Assembly: GCA_003229915.1 (NCBI GenBank)
Contig: QIGA01000194.1
Span: 1-14,930 of the forward strand
DNA length: 14,930 bases
Source: Chloroflexota bacterium
Lineage (GTDB): Bacteria > Chloroflexota > Dehalococcoidia > SZUA-161
Direction: 5' to 3'
The first letter of the stretch is position 1. Each line of letters starts with the position of its first letter. A program made the position numbers and the translations under genes. This document shows, one piece after another, positions 6,942-14,618 of this stretch. The notes below the pieces were generated by a model. That model did not search any database. It was not told where the DNA came from and saw nothing but the letters and a program-made list of their open reading frames with translations.

Positions 6942-7089
6942 TGCCACTGCAGACGCTTCTCTTATAGGGCATCAAATACATTATCGAAGCCGGGGTTTCA
7001 GTTAAAAAGCGCAAAGTTTACTGATGCATACGACTAAACAAAAGTCAGAATTGTTGGGCGGATTGCACCAAATGGCTTTTTGTTCAGTC
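6942..7089. other. Intergenic sequence with no recognised feature
   Basis: No protein-like frame, strong hairpin or repeat was seen between the short remnant and the end of the 113-residue gene. No T-tract terminator is visible for the upstream SNF2 operon. Confidence 0.35.
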
Positions 7090-7431
7090 CTAACGCGAGA
7101 TACGTTTCCAGACGAAATGATACGTATCTCCCCGATGGTAGCGCATGTATCCCTGCAGCGTGTTTTCATCAACAAGAGCGGCTTCCCCATAGCCATGAAT
7201 TGGGTCGAGCTCGTCCTCGCCCTCAAACGTGAAGCTCAATCGCAGGCTACCATCAGAGAGCTGTTCAAGAGATCCATCGAGCTCCCCGCTTTGGGCACCA
7301 AACTGATAGGTACCATCGATTTCGTTTCGGCCCGCCTTCTTGAACTTCACGTGGGGGCCCGGCGACAGAGACAGGTAATCGTCTGCCAGACCTGGCATTT
7401 CAGCTACCCGCCATTTCCTTGAAAGCTTCAT
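7090..7431 (-). CDS. Small conserved hypothetical protein of the SNF2-SWIM operon
   Basis: The ATG at 7431 sits 5 bases after AGGAGG. The 113-residue protein has no signal or membrane segment. It looks all-beta: MKLSRKWRVAEMPGLADDYL, GTYQFGAQSGELDGSL, LRLSFTFEGEDELDP, GYGEAALVDENTLQGYM. This matches, from memory, a widespread small family with the pattern WRIxEM...FGxxxGxLD...F.WEG.DExDP..GxG, for which I know no function. The start lies 28 bases after the SWIM-protein stop, on the same strand, so it is likely the last gene of the SNF2-SWIM operon. A substrate- or protein-binding beta-barrel is possible, but nothing catalytic is visible. Confidence 0.72.
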   Translation of the reverse strand: MKLSRKWRVAEMPGLADDYLSLSPGPHVKFKKAGRNEIDGTYQFGAQSGELDGSLEQLSDGSLRLSFTFEGEDELDPIHGYGEAALVDENTLQGYMRYHRGDTYHFVWKRISR

Positions 7432-7459
7432 CTCCGCCTCCTGGGTTCCCAGACTTCAC

Positions 7460-8356
7460 TCATTCCTCTCCGCGTGGCTCATCCAGCGCTAGTTTCAGCG
7501 CATCGCTGCTTGCCACGGTGTAGGCTTTGGCCAACAAAGACGTGACATTGTGCTTCCCCACCGCGAAAGGGGCATCCCCCAGTCTCTTGAGAACCGCATT
7601 GTCAACCTCCGGGAGCGCCGGGTGTACGCTGAAGGAGCTCAATGCCTCTCCTGCCTCCCAGAACCTGTCCACACACTCTTCAAGAGGGACTGCGGCGGTC
7701 TCCTCATAGCTGTGGCCCTCAGCAGCCGTCGAAACCTCTTCTTCCGGTCGCGCCTGGTAGCGCTTCTCTCTGAGAGTCTCGATTATCGCCTCCCTGGTCA
7801 GACCACGCAGTTTGAAAATGAGAAACGGGTCTTCATCAAATCTCTCCGCCAGCAGGTAGTACACAGCAGCGATATGCTTACAGGGATTGGCCCAATCCGG
7901 GCAGGAGCAGTCTGTGTCAAGCTCTCTCTCTGAGGTTGGGAAAAGCGAGACATGTGCTGCAGCAAAGGCTTCCTCAATATTCTGCGGCATTTCACCGGAC
8001 AGGAGCTTGGCGGCAAATATAGCCTGCGCGGCCATGGCTTCTGTCGCCTTGTCCCACTCCTTTGCGGAAAGCGGCTTCAACTCGATCTTGACGGAGTAGG
8101 GTTTTGCTCGTGTTCCCTGAACCTTTGAGCGGACGATACCTTTCTCGATATCGATGGAGACTACCTGGCCCCTGCGGGCATAGGAGCGCCCGCGGCCCAG
8201 CCTCGCGCCCATGCCCAAAGACTCGAGTACTTTGATCCAGCGCTTAGACCACCAGGTCTCGCCAATCGCCCCACGCTGCGTCTTGGCCCTGATGCCATCT
8301 CTTACCGGCCTCGGCTGAGCTGGCTCATAGTAACGCCAATCATCCCACCAACGCAT
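7460..8356 (-). CDS. SWIM zinc-finger domain protein
   Basis: This 298-residue protein starts at ATG 8356, one base after the stop of the SNF2 gene, with GAGGAG embedded in the end of that gene; translational coupling is likely. The SWIM zinc-binding motif CxC...CxH is intact: C150-S-C152, C159 and H161 in DCSCPDWANPCKHIAAVYYLL. The N-terminal part (GAIGETWWSKRWIKVLESLG, then the basic stretch GRGRSYARRGQV) is typical of bacterial SWIM proteins encoded beside SNF2 helicases. SWIM domains bind DNA or proteins, so it probably works as the helicase's partner. The C-terminal third (about 200-298) is poorly conserved helical sequence. Confidence 0.9.
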   Translation of the reverse strand: MRWWDDWRYYEPAQPRPVRDGIRAKTQRGAIGETWWSKRWIKVLESLGMGARLGRGRSYARRGQVVSIDIEKGIVRSKVQGTRAKPYSVKIELKPLSAKEWDKATEAMAAQAIFAAKLLSGEMPQNIEEAFAAAHVSLFPTSERELDTDCSCPDWANPCKHIAAVYYLLAERFDEDPFLIFKLRGLTREAIIETLREKRYQARPEEEVSTAAEGHSYEETAAVPLEECVDRFWEAGEALSSFSVHPALPEVDNAVLKRLGDAPFAVGKHNVTSLLAKAYTVASSDALKLALDEPRGEE

Positions 8357-8357
8357 A

Positions 8358-11300
8358 TTACTCCTCTGCCACCGCTTCGCGGCTCAAAGCGAACATCTCC
8401 TTGAGTTGATCCGTTGACAACTCCGTAAGCCAGTTCTCACCGGTGCCAACGACGCTTTCCGCAAGCGCTTTCTTCCCCTCGATCATCTCGTCAATGCGCT
8501 CTTCCAACGTACCGAGGCAAACGAACTTATGCACCTGGACATTTCTCCTTTGCCCGATGCGGAAAGCCCTGTCGGTAGCCTGATTCTCCACAGCGGGATT
8601 CCACCAGCGGTCGAAGTGAAAAACGTGGCTCGCCGCTGTCAGATTCAGGCCGAGGCCCCCGGCTTTGAGCGAAAGGATGAAGAGTGGCGGCCCTCCATTA
8701 TCGTCTTGGAAGCGCTGTACCATGGAGTCCCGCTGTCTCCGGGGCGTCCCGCCGTGGAGAAAGAGCGTCTCACACCCAAAGCTCTCCCGAAGATGGTTTC
8801 GCAGCATTAAGCCCATCTCAGCAAACTGGGTGAAAATCAATGCCTTGTCCCCCTCCGCCAGGAGTTCTTCCAGCAGCTCCTCCAAACGGCTGATCTTGCC
8901 GGAGCGCTCAGATATCCTGCTGCCATCCTGGAGAAAGTGCGCCGGATGATTGCACACCTGCTTGAGTTTCATCAGGGTGGATAGCACTAATCCTCTGCGC
9001 TCCATCCCGTCGGAGCTTTCGATCCTCTTCAGCATATCCTTGACTATGGCTTCATAGAGCGTTGCCTGCTCCCGGGTAAGATTGCAAAATGTCTTCATCT
9101 CAATCTTCTCGGGCAAGTCATCGATAATGGCCGGATCTGTCTTGGTTCGCCTCAGCATAAACGGCTGAACCAGCCGTTTCAGCGTTTCAGTCTGCGCGGG
9201 ATTGCGGTATTTCTCGATAGGGATAGCAAATCTGGTGCGGAAGTCCCTTGCCGAGTTGAGGTATCCCGAATTGAGGAAATCCATGATCGACCAGAGTTCG
9301 GAGAGTCGGTTCTCCACCGGTGTGCCGGTCAGGGCGACCTTGTGATTGGCGTTCAGTCTCTTGACTGCCTGCGTCTGTCTAGCCGAGGGATTCTTGATAT
9401 TCTGGGCCTCGTCCAGAGCGACACATTCCCAGTCAACCTTGGAGAAGAGCTCCTGGTCGCGGTGCGTCAAAGCGTATGTGCTGATAACAAGGTCATGCTT
9501 CCTGGCTTGCTTCTCAAATGCTGTGCCTGAGAGTCTATCCGCGCCGTGATGTACCATTGCCTTGAGCGATGGGGCAAAACGCTCGACTTCCTTTTTCCAA
9601 TTGCCCACCACCGACATTGGGCAGATCAACAGCGTGGGCAGAGGCCACGACTTCTTGCTTCGGCCGGCGCGCTCGTGGAGCAGGAGGGCGATGAACTCGA
9701 TTGTCTTCCCCAAACCCATATCGTCCGCGAGGCAGGCGCCAAGCCCGAACTGTTTGAGGAAAGCAAGCCATGAAAGGCCCTTGATTTGGTAGGGGCGCAG
9801 TTCGCCATTGAAGGTTCTGGGCGGTTTGACTTCAGATATCTTGGCGCCGCTGGTGGCTTTCTCCAGGAGGTCTTCTATCCATCCCTCAGCCTCCATGCCT
9901 GCCACGGGCAAACCGACTTCAGCAGGCTCCTGCCCCAACCCGATTCGAAGCGCCTCAGACAAGCTCATCTCGCCATCGCCGTGCTTCTTCTGGAAGAAAG
10001 CAATAGCCGCTTCGATTTCCCCGGGTTTGAGTTCCACCCACTGCCCCCTTACCCTGACCAGAGGCACCTTCAGCTTAGCCAGTTTCTCGAATTCCTCCAG
10101 CGAAATAGTCTCGTTGCCCAGAGCAATCTCCCAATCGTAGTCCACAATGCTATTCATCCCGAAGAGCCCTGAGCTGCTTGCCTCGGTCTGTGTCTTGGGT
10201 TTCACCTTCAATCTGACGCTGGGACGGCTTGATGGCTTCCGCCACCAGGTCGGCAGCAGAACGCCGAACCCGCTCTGTTCCAGCAGTGGCGCGGATTGCC
10301 GCAGGAAGGAGTAGGCTTGCTCCGTGCTCAGCTCAACACCTGCCGGGCGTGGTGTCCTCAAGCTTTCCTCAATGGCAGGGAATAGCCGTGAGGCCCTGCC
10401 AAGGTCGGCGAGAAGCCGTTCCTGCGGGTTCTCGAACTTGCGCTTCAGGAAAGTGGCATCCGTCGACCGCGTACGCCAAACCCTTTCCGCCGGAACCAGC
10501 AGGCTGCGGTCATCGTTGGCCTGGAGATGAAAGCTGATGCCCCATTGCCTGGTGTCATCATCTGGTGAATCAAGTCTGAAGCAGATACGAAACGGTGTAC
10601 CTGGGTGGACAGGTTTGACCTGATTGCTCCAAGCCGCTATTTCTTCGCGGAAAGAGCCCAGTTCTTCAGCCGATGCTTCAATATGGGAGTCCCCTGAGGA
10701 AAGGGCTTGCAGCCATCGCTCCGGGAGCGAGGCACCCCGACGGCCACGACGAGACGGAAGGAGTGATGTTGAACTAAGGCTTCTTCGGACAAAGGCATCC
10801 ACGGTTCGATGGAGGAAACTCGAAATGAGGTCAAATGGCAACGGTGACTTCTTTCCCTCCGCAGGCAGGATCGCTCGACAGCTCGGAGGCATCGAATTCG
10901 ACAGGGTATGGACTCGTTCTGAGTCTTGTTCATCTATGACCGGGCCCCAGGCAGCTCGAAAAGAGCAGGTGCCGCCTACTCTGTCTTCTATGATTGTTGG
11001 CACGAAGCATTGCCTGGTAACAAGCTCGAGTGACAACTTGGCCGCTTCTGCCCAGAAACGCAGCGAGCTACCAAGGGCAATTCCCTGGGGAGAGCAATCG
11101 GGCAAGGAGACCAGGAGATTCAGGGCAGGAGCGGGTTGGAGAAACAGTGTATCGATATTCCAGGAGGTTAACTCAATCTCATCAGTATCTCCGATACCCT
11201 CCCCTTGAACCAGCTCAGGCGAAGGTATCGGTCCCTTTCCGGCGGATGGCAGAACAACCGGCATCACTGCCGGGGTTGCCTCCGTCACATCCGGATGCTT

Positions 11301-11480
11301 GCAAAGACTGGCGGCAGCTTCTATTAGCGAATCAGGGGACAGCGCAAAAGGATGCGGTCGCCTCTTCTTCGCCTGTCGCCCCCGACGTTTGCCAATGTGG
11401 GCTGGCAGATCGGACGATTCTGCCCATAGATGCAGTCTACCATGGTCGGTATTGTCCCACAGCGAATGTAAGACTATCAT
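8358..11480 (-). CDS. SNF2-family DEAD/DEAH-box helicase/translocase
   Basis: This 1040-residue protein has an N-terminal module (1-540, including the bacterial SNF2-associated DUF3670-type region around 400-540) and a C-terminal SNF2 ATPase. Motifs in order: LRPYQIKGLSWL (561-572), Walker A DMGLGKT (587-593), Walker B DEAQ (690-693), ALTGTPVENRLSELW (716-730), QFMLRRTK-like MLRRTK (775-780), LIFTQF (881-886), LHGGT (908-912), GGLGLNLTAASHVFHFDRWW (941-960) and QATDRAFRIGQ (967-977). All catalytic motifs are present, so an active ATP-dependent DNA translocase is expected. The ATG at 11480 has only a weak AGGA upstream but gives the N-terminus usual for the family. It heads an operon with the SWIM protein and the 113-residue protein. 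Roles in DNA repair, transcription or defence are all possible. Confidence 0.95.
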   Translation of the reverse strand: MIVLHSLWDNTDHGRLHLWAESSDLPAHIGKRRGRQAKKRRPHPFALSPDSLIEAAASLCKHPDVTEATPAVMPVVLPSAGKGPIPSPELVQGEGIGDTDEIELTSWNIDTLFLQPAPALNLLVSLPDCSPQGIALGSSLRFWAEAAKLSLELVTRQCFVPTIIEDRVGGTCSFRAAWGPVIDEQDSERVHTLSNSMPPSCRAILPAEGKKSPLPFDLISSFLHRTVDAFVRRSLSSTSLLPSRRGRRGASLPERWLQALSSGDSHIEASAEELGSFREEIAAWSNQVKPVHPGTPFRICFRLDSPDDDTRQWGISFHLQANDDRSLLVPAERVWRTRSTDATFLKRKFENPQERLLADLGRASRLFPAIEESLRTPRPAGVELSTEQAYSFLRQSAPLLEQSGFGVLLPTWWRKPSSRPSVRLKVKPKTQTEASSSGLFGMNSIVDYDWEIALGNETISLEEFEKLAKLKVPLVRVRGQWVELKPGEIEAAIAFFQKKHGDGEMSLSEALRIGLGQEPAEVGLPVAGMEAEGWIEDLLEKATSGAKISEVKPPRTFNGELRPYQIKGLSWLAFLKQFGLGACLADDMGLGKTIEFIALLLHERAGRSKKSWPLPTLLICPMSVVGNWKKEVERFAPSLKAMVHHGADRLSGTAFEKQARKHDLVISTYALTHRDQELFSKVDWECVALDEAQNIKNPSARQTQAVKRLNANHKVALTGTPVENRLSELWSIMDFLNSGYLNSARDFRTRFAIPIEKYRNPAQTETLKRLVQPFMLRRTKTDPAIIDDLPEKIEMKTFCNLTREQATLYEAIVKDMLKRIESSDGMERRGLVLSTLMKLKQVCNHPAHFLQDGSRISERSGKISRLEELLEELLAEGDKALIFTQFAEMGLMLRNHLRESFGCETLFLHGGTPRRQRDSMVQRFQDDNGGPPLFILSLKAGGLGLNLTAASHVFHFDRWWNPAVENQATDRAFRIGQRRNVQVHKFVCLGTLEERIDEMIEGKKALAESVVGTGENWLTELSTDQLKEMFALSREAVAEE

Positions 11481-11791
11481 ACTTGATCTGCTGGTTCCTA
11501 TCTTCGAGATGTAACCTGGTGCGCGAACCTATTCTACACCAGTAGCCCCCGCTTTTGTAGGTCACGCAAGCCGATGGCCTACCCTCGATTCGGCTGGTTT
11601 TTCTCATCACCTTAGGCTCACAAATGCATCACACGACGATCACGCATTCTTGATCTTCCACAAAGAGGCCCGTTATACAAAGCCCAGAGAGCAACGGAAG
11701 CTACCCGAAGTACTCAGTTCTGAAGAACCAGAAAGTAGAGACTCCTACGGTCTAACCCAACGTCAACACAGCATACGGCTGCGGAACGCGC
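11481..11791. other. Intergenic region between the SNF2 and MarR genes
   Basis: This region holds the promoter that must drive the SNF2 operon, but I could not assign one with confidence. A TAGAAT with no well-spaced -35 lies about 60 bases upstream of the start on the minus strand, near 11530. No convincing coding remnant or strong T-tailed hairpin was found. Confidence 0.35.
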
Positions 11792-12322
11792 TTATTCGTT
11801 CTCCCTTTTCTCACGTACTTTGATGGGCATAGTGACTTCTTCAGGATTTCCCGGAGGTGGCTTTAGCTTCATATGAAGCATATCAAGCGCTCTCAACTGC
11901 AACACTCTGGCTAATTCCACAAGCTGCTCGAGCTCTTCTCCTGACAAAACGGACATAATCTCGGCAATCACATCCTTCAGTATCTCAATTCTCGCCGAGC
12001 AGACTTCCTCACCCTTGGTAGTGAGTTTCACTTCCGTGAACGGATGCCCTGGCGCCTTTGGTGTTCTTACAATCAAGTCTTCTTTTTCCAGCCGATTCAG
12101 CATTCCCGCAATGGTGTGCGGAGCCCGAAAAACTAAGCGAGCTATTTCAGCAGGATGCAGAGGGCCGGGATAGTCCCTACAAGCCCATAAGACAGCGACC
12201 GTTTCAGGGGTTGAGTCCACCTCGAGCAGCTTAGCCTCAGCCACTCTGTTCATCGCAAACCAAGCGTGACGAAGCTGTGCCCAAGCAGTCAGAGAGGTAG
12301 CCCCGAACTTGTAATCATACAT
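11792..12322 (-). CDS. MarR-family transcriptional regulator
   Basis: The start is placed at the second in-frame ATG (12322, MYDYKFGATSL), 7 bases after GAGGG; the first ATG (12328) overlaps that ribosome binding site. The 176-residue protein contains a MarR winged helix: HPAEIARLVFRAPHTIAGML (about 56-75) is the helix-turn-helix, NRLEKEDLIVRTPKAPG leads into the wing and FTEVKLTTKGEEV completes it. Flanking helices form the dimer. The C-terminal tail after about residue 150 is basic and proline-rich. MarR proteins are usually repressors released by small ligands, often aromatic or oxidising compounds. The gene's own promoter carries a palindrome over the expected start of transcription, so autorepression is likely; the same layout recurs before the cysC side. 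Confidence 0.9.
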   Translation of the reverse strand: MYDYKFGATSLTAWAQLRHAWFAMNRVAEAKLLEVDSTPETVAVLWACRDYPGPLHPAEIARLVFRAPHTIAGMLNRLEKEDLIVRTPKAPGHPFTEVKLTTKGEEVCSARIEILKDVIAEIMSVLSGEELEQLVELARVLQLRALDMLHMKLKPPPGNPEEVTMPIKVREKRENE

Positions 12323-12402
12323 AGCCATCCCTCAATATCGCTCCCGGAGATTCCTTACACCTTGTTTGGAATATTACAGAAAGTGCCCGACAACCGCACA
12401 CT

Positions 12403-12439
12403 ATCGACCGTCGATTACGATTATATCACCCGCGTCAAC
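12403..12439 (-). promoter_or_regulatory. Extended -10 promoter and palindromic operator of the MarR gene
   Basis: Reading the minus strand: GTTGAC (12439-12434), 8 bases, TATAAT (12425-12420) preceded by TGA to give an extended -10 (TGATATAAT), 4 bases, then the 13-bp palindrome ATCGACGGTCGAT (12415-12403). The expected transcription start falls inside the palindrome, about 90 bases before the ATG at 12322. This fits a repressor operator used for autoregulation by the encoded MarR protein. Confidence 0.6.
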
Positions 12440-12556
12440 AACTCGCGCGCTGGCGAGAGCGGCGGCAGTGAGCTATGATCCGTGAATAATACTCTGAAGC
12501 CAGACCTTTATTTGGCTATTGCCTGCCGACGAACCATGATGTCACCTTGGGCAAAC

Positions 12557-12614
12557 GTAGCGTTGCCACTACTGTGGCAACGAATCCTCGTCGTGACTCC
12601 TGTCACGACGCTAC
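12557..12614. repeat. Two tandem perfect hairpins inside an outer stem
   Basis: CGTTGCCAC-TACT-GTGGCAACG (12561-12582) and CGTCGTGAC-TCCT-GTCACGACG (12589-12610) each have perfect 9-bp arms and a 4-base loop, separated by AATCCT. The flanking GTAGCG (12557-12562) and CGCTAC (12609-12614) are also complementary and overlap the bases of the two stems, so alternative folds are possible. It resembles a REP/MITE-type intergenic palindromic unit. No transposase is attached. Confidence 0.7.
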
Positions 12615-12634
12615 CGGCTGATGCACCACATGCT

Positions 12635-12713
12635 GTTCATGGTGAGCCCTTCGGCTCCGCTCAGAACAGGCTTGTCGAACCAGGAACGGCCCTTCGACAG
12701 GCTCAGGGTGAAC
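12635..12713. repeat. Interspersed inverted repeat (GTTCA...TGAAC type)
   Basis: The unit begins GTTCATGGTGAGC and ends GCTCAGGGTGAAC. Inside it, CTTGTCGAA and TTCGACAGG are complementary with one mismatch. The TTCGACAGGCTCAGGGTGAAC-like motif is familiar as a widespread intergenic repeat in several environmental bacterial lineages (recollection, not searched). It encodes nothing, and the small open frames across it are by-products. Confidence 0.6.
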
Positions 12714-12821
12714 GGAAGAATACCTGCATTTGGGGACAAAGCTATACGGTTTCGCTTGGATTATCACCCGCGGGGTGCGCATTTTGAATCTGGACTCACG
12801 GAGTATGAGAGGATGCGAGCG

Positions 12822-12856
12822 GTTGACAGCTATGCTATAATCGATATCGACCGTCG
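12822..12856 (+). promoter_or_regulatory. Second MarR-type promoter/operator, facing cysC
   Basis: On the plus strand, GTTGAC (12822-12827), 8 bases, TATAAT (12836-12841) preceded by TGC to give an extended -10, 4 bases, then ATCGACCGTCG (12846-12856). Order, spacing and sequence reproduce the MarR-gene promoter. The right half-site is degenerate (TAAT instead of AT after GTCG). Transcription would run through the decayed small gene at 12974 and into cysC. Confidence 0.55.
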
Positions 12857-12973
12857 TAATTGTGCAATTTGCTGCCCTTGGAACCAGGCATACAATCGCC
12901 CAATATCAAGGGGCTTCATTTTGCGGGCGACTTAATTCGGTCAGTGGGAGCTTAGGATATTAAGGAGGAAGAT

Positions 12974-13223
12974 ATACCTGGCAAGATAGTGGGGACTTTT
13001 GTAGCTGGGCAAGCCTTTGACGCCAAATAGGTCTATGATGAAATCCAGCAGTGAACCGATCCTCGGCTTGTCATATCCCCCGACTTGAAGGAGATAGAAC
13101 TATGGCTTTAGGATGATATGACAGGTAGAATACGTCTACACGGTGATGGTCTATAATAACGAAGAGAGCATAAAGCAAAGCGGACTCTGTGATTTTGACT
13201 ATTACCCAGAAATAGGAGCATAG
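12974..13223 (+). pseudogene. Decayed small gene with lost start codon
   Basis: A textbook ribosome binding site, AAGGAGG (12962-12968), stands 5 bases before ATA (12974-12976) where ATG is expected. The frame then reads PGKIVGTFVAGQAFDAK, TAG (13028), VYDEIQQ, TGA (13052), TDPRLVISPDLKEIELWL, TAG (13109) and DDM. After a frame change near 13121 it continues as QVEYVYTVMVYNNEESIKQS and GLCDFDYYPEIGA, ending at TAG 13221-13223. The joined product would be about 80 residues with protein-like composition throughout. I do not recognise the family. At least three stops, one frameshift and a missing start make it a pseudogene. It follows the second MarR-type promoter, so it may once have been that regulator's main target; cysC begins 20 bases later. 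Confidence 0.55.
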
Positions 13224-13243
13224 TCTCGAGGAAAGGAGAGGAG

Positions 13244-13867
13244 ATGACAGAATCAAATAGCAAAAACATTACCTGGCACAAACCTCTGGTCACGCAGGCA
13301 GACCGAGAAAGAAGAAACGGGTACAACGGGGTGGTTCTATGGCTGACAGGCCTGCCCAGTTCCGGCAAATCCACCCTGGCCCACGAGGTGGAACGCGTTC
13401 TATTTGCAAGGGGCTGCAATTCCTATGTGCTGGACGGGGACAACATCCGTCACCGGCTTAATAAGAACCTGGGGTTTTCCCCGGAGGACCGGAAGGAGAA
13501 TATCCGCCGGGTCGGGGAGGCCGCCAATCTGTTTGCCGATGCAGGGGTGATTGCGCTCACCGCCTTCATCTCCCCTTACCAAGAGGATCGGGATCAGGCA
13601 AGGGCGTTGCATGAGCCCGGGAGGTTCTTTGAGGTCTTTTGTAAATGTACGTTAGACGTGTGTGAACAGCGTGATCCCAAAGGGCTTTACCGGCGAGCCC
13701 GAAAAGGTGAGCTCAAGGAGTTTACCGGTGTGAGCGCTCCCTACGAAGAGCCCAAGTCCCCCGAGATAATCGTGGAGACCGATAGACACAGCCTAGAAGA
13801 ATGCGCAGAACAGATCATTCGCTATCTGGAAGAGCAAGGTATCATTCAACCCGCCCCAACACCTTAA
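13244..13867 (+). CDS. cysC: Adenylylsulfate (APS) kinase
   Basis: This 207-residue protein phosphorylates adenosine 5'-phosphosulfate at the 3' position to give PAPS, using ATP, in the cytoplasm. The P-loop is GLPSSGKST (36-44), DGDNIRHRLNKNLGFS (64-79) binds substrate, and FISPYQEDRDQAR (108-120) holds the serine region of the active site. KGLYRRARKGELKEFTGVSA (146-165) and YEEPKSPEIIVET complete the family pattern, at normal length. ATG 13244 follows AAAGGAGAGGAG. No sulfate adenylyltransferase or PAPS reductase gene is nearby, so the PAPS may serve sulfotransferases or assimilation genes elsewhere. The closest good promoter upstream is the MarR-type one at 12822. Confidence 0.96.
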   Translation: MTESNSKNITWHKPLVTQADRERRNGYNGVVLWLTGLPSSGKSTLAHEVERVLFARGCNSYVLDGDNIRHRLNKNLGFSPEDRKENIRRVGEAANLFADAGVIALTAFISPYQEDRDQARALHEPGRFFEVFCKCTLDVCEQRDPKGLYRRARKGELKEFTGVSAPYEEPKSPEIIVETDRHSLEECAEQIIRYLEEQGIIQPAPTP

Positions 13868-13904
13868 CGATTAATATGGAAGGAAGCGTCCATTCACGTC
13901 CCGA

Positions 13905-14618
13905 ATGAAAACCCTCGTAAAGACCAAGCGAAGAAAGCTTCTCGTATTCGCCTTCATCATTGTCGTCTTTCTGATCATCGGCAACCTACCTGTCGTAAGA
14001 GATCACCTGACGATGGAATGGGTCAATGCCCAACTTAGTTCTCTAGATGAATTTTCGAATCGTTCCTATGGGCCAGCGCTGTTTGTATTGGGTACGGTCA
14101 TTATTATTTTGCTTCAAATCCCCGGTGTGGTTCCGGTTATTGTGGCAGCGCTGGTCTATGGCCTCGCGGAAGCCTTCATCCTTGGCATGATTGGAGTCAA
14201 CATCGGCATGATCGTGACCTTCTTAGTCGCTCGCTACTTCCTGAGAGACTATTTCGCACCGAAACTCGAAAAAAACCGCCTGAATCGCTTTACCAGGCAT
14301 CTCGAAACAAACGGCATCCTGGCGATGAGTCTCCTTCGGGTCGTGCTGTGGATGTTCCCGCCACTGAATTGGTTTATCGGCTGTACGAATATTAAAGTTC
14401 GAGATTACATAATTGGAAATATAATCGGACTTGCCCCGATTATCTTCGCCATCCAGTTGGTCACCAAGAAACTTCAATCGATCGATTCGTTGAGGGAGTT
14501 AGCGCAGCCAGAGTCTATAGCCGTGGTATTCGCAGCTATTGCCTCTTTGCTAGTGTTTGCATGGATCCGTAAAAGATACTTCTCAACAAAGGAACCTCAA
14601 TTCCATGAAGACGCTTGA
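13905..14618 (+). CDS. TVP38/TMEM64 (VTT/DedA-type) membrane protein
   Basis: This 237-residue integral membrane protein has hydrophobic segments at about 12-31, 57-85, 89-113, 137-158, 168-187 and 203-221. The VTT-domain pattern is clear: PALFVLGTVIIILLQIPGVV, GVNIGMIVTFLVARYFLRDY (97-116) and LRVVLWMFPPLNWFIGCTNI (144-163). Relatives are thought to act in lipid scrambling or membrane transport; no substrate is assigned. It lies 37 bases after cysC. No good ribosome binding site is adjacent to ATG 13905 (AAGGAAG is about 20 bases away). A 10-codon frame (ATG 13876 to TGA 13908) overlaps the start in ATGA fashion, so translation may be coupled. Confidence 0.88.
   Translation: MKTLVKTKRRKLLVFAFIIVVFLIIGNLPVVRDHLTMEWVNAQLSSLDEFSNRSYGPALFVLGTVIIILLQIPGVVPVIVAALVYGLAEAFILGMIGVNIGMIVTFLVARYFLRDYFAPKLEKNRLNRFTRHLETNGILAMSLLRVVLWMFPPLNWFIGCTNIKVRDYIIGNIIGLAPIIFAIQLVTKKLQSIDSLRELAQPESIAVVFAAIASLLVFAWIRKRYFSTKEPQFHEDA

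Noticed and set aside
10624..11208. A long plus-strand open frame of 194 codons opposite the SNF2 gene
   Set aside because: It is antisense to well-conserved SNF2 sequence, low in hydrophobic pattern, and has no ribosome binding site; it is a shadow of the helicase gene.
12557..12713. CRISPR array or attC-type recombination site
   Set aside because: The palindromes are not regularly repeated with spacers, and no cas gene or integrase is nearby.
12823..12841. TTGACA at 12823 as a -35 box paired with TATAAT at 12836
   Set aside because: The spacing is only 7 bases, too short for sigma-70; the promoter is better read as an extended -10 with GTTGAC as a shared element.
12482..12935. Overlapping plus-strand open frames of about 100 codons
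   Set aside because: They run through the tandem hairpins and the interspersed repeat and lack ribosome binding sites.
12974..13223. Stop-codon recoding or programmed frameshifting to make a live protein
   Set aside because: It would require reading TAG, TGA and TAG plus a frameshift and an ATA start; other genes in the window use normal stops, so decay is simpler.
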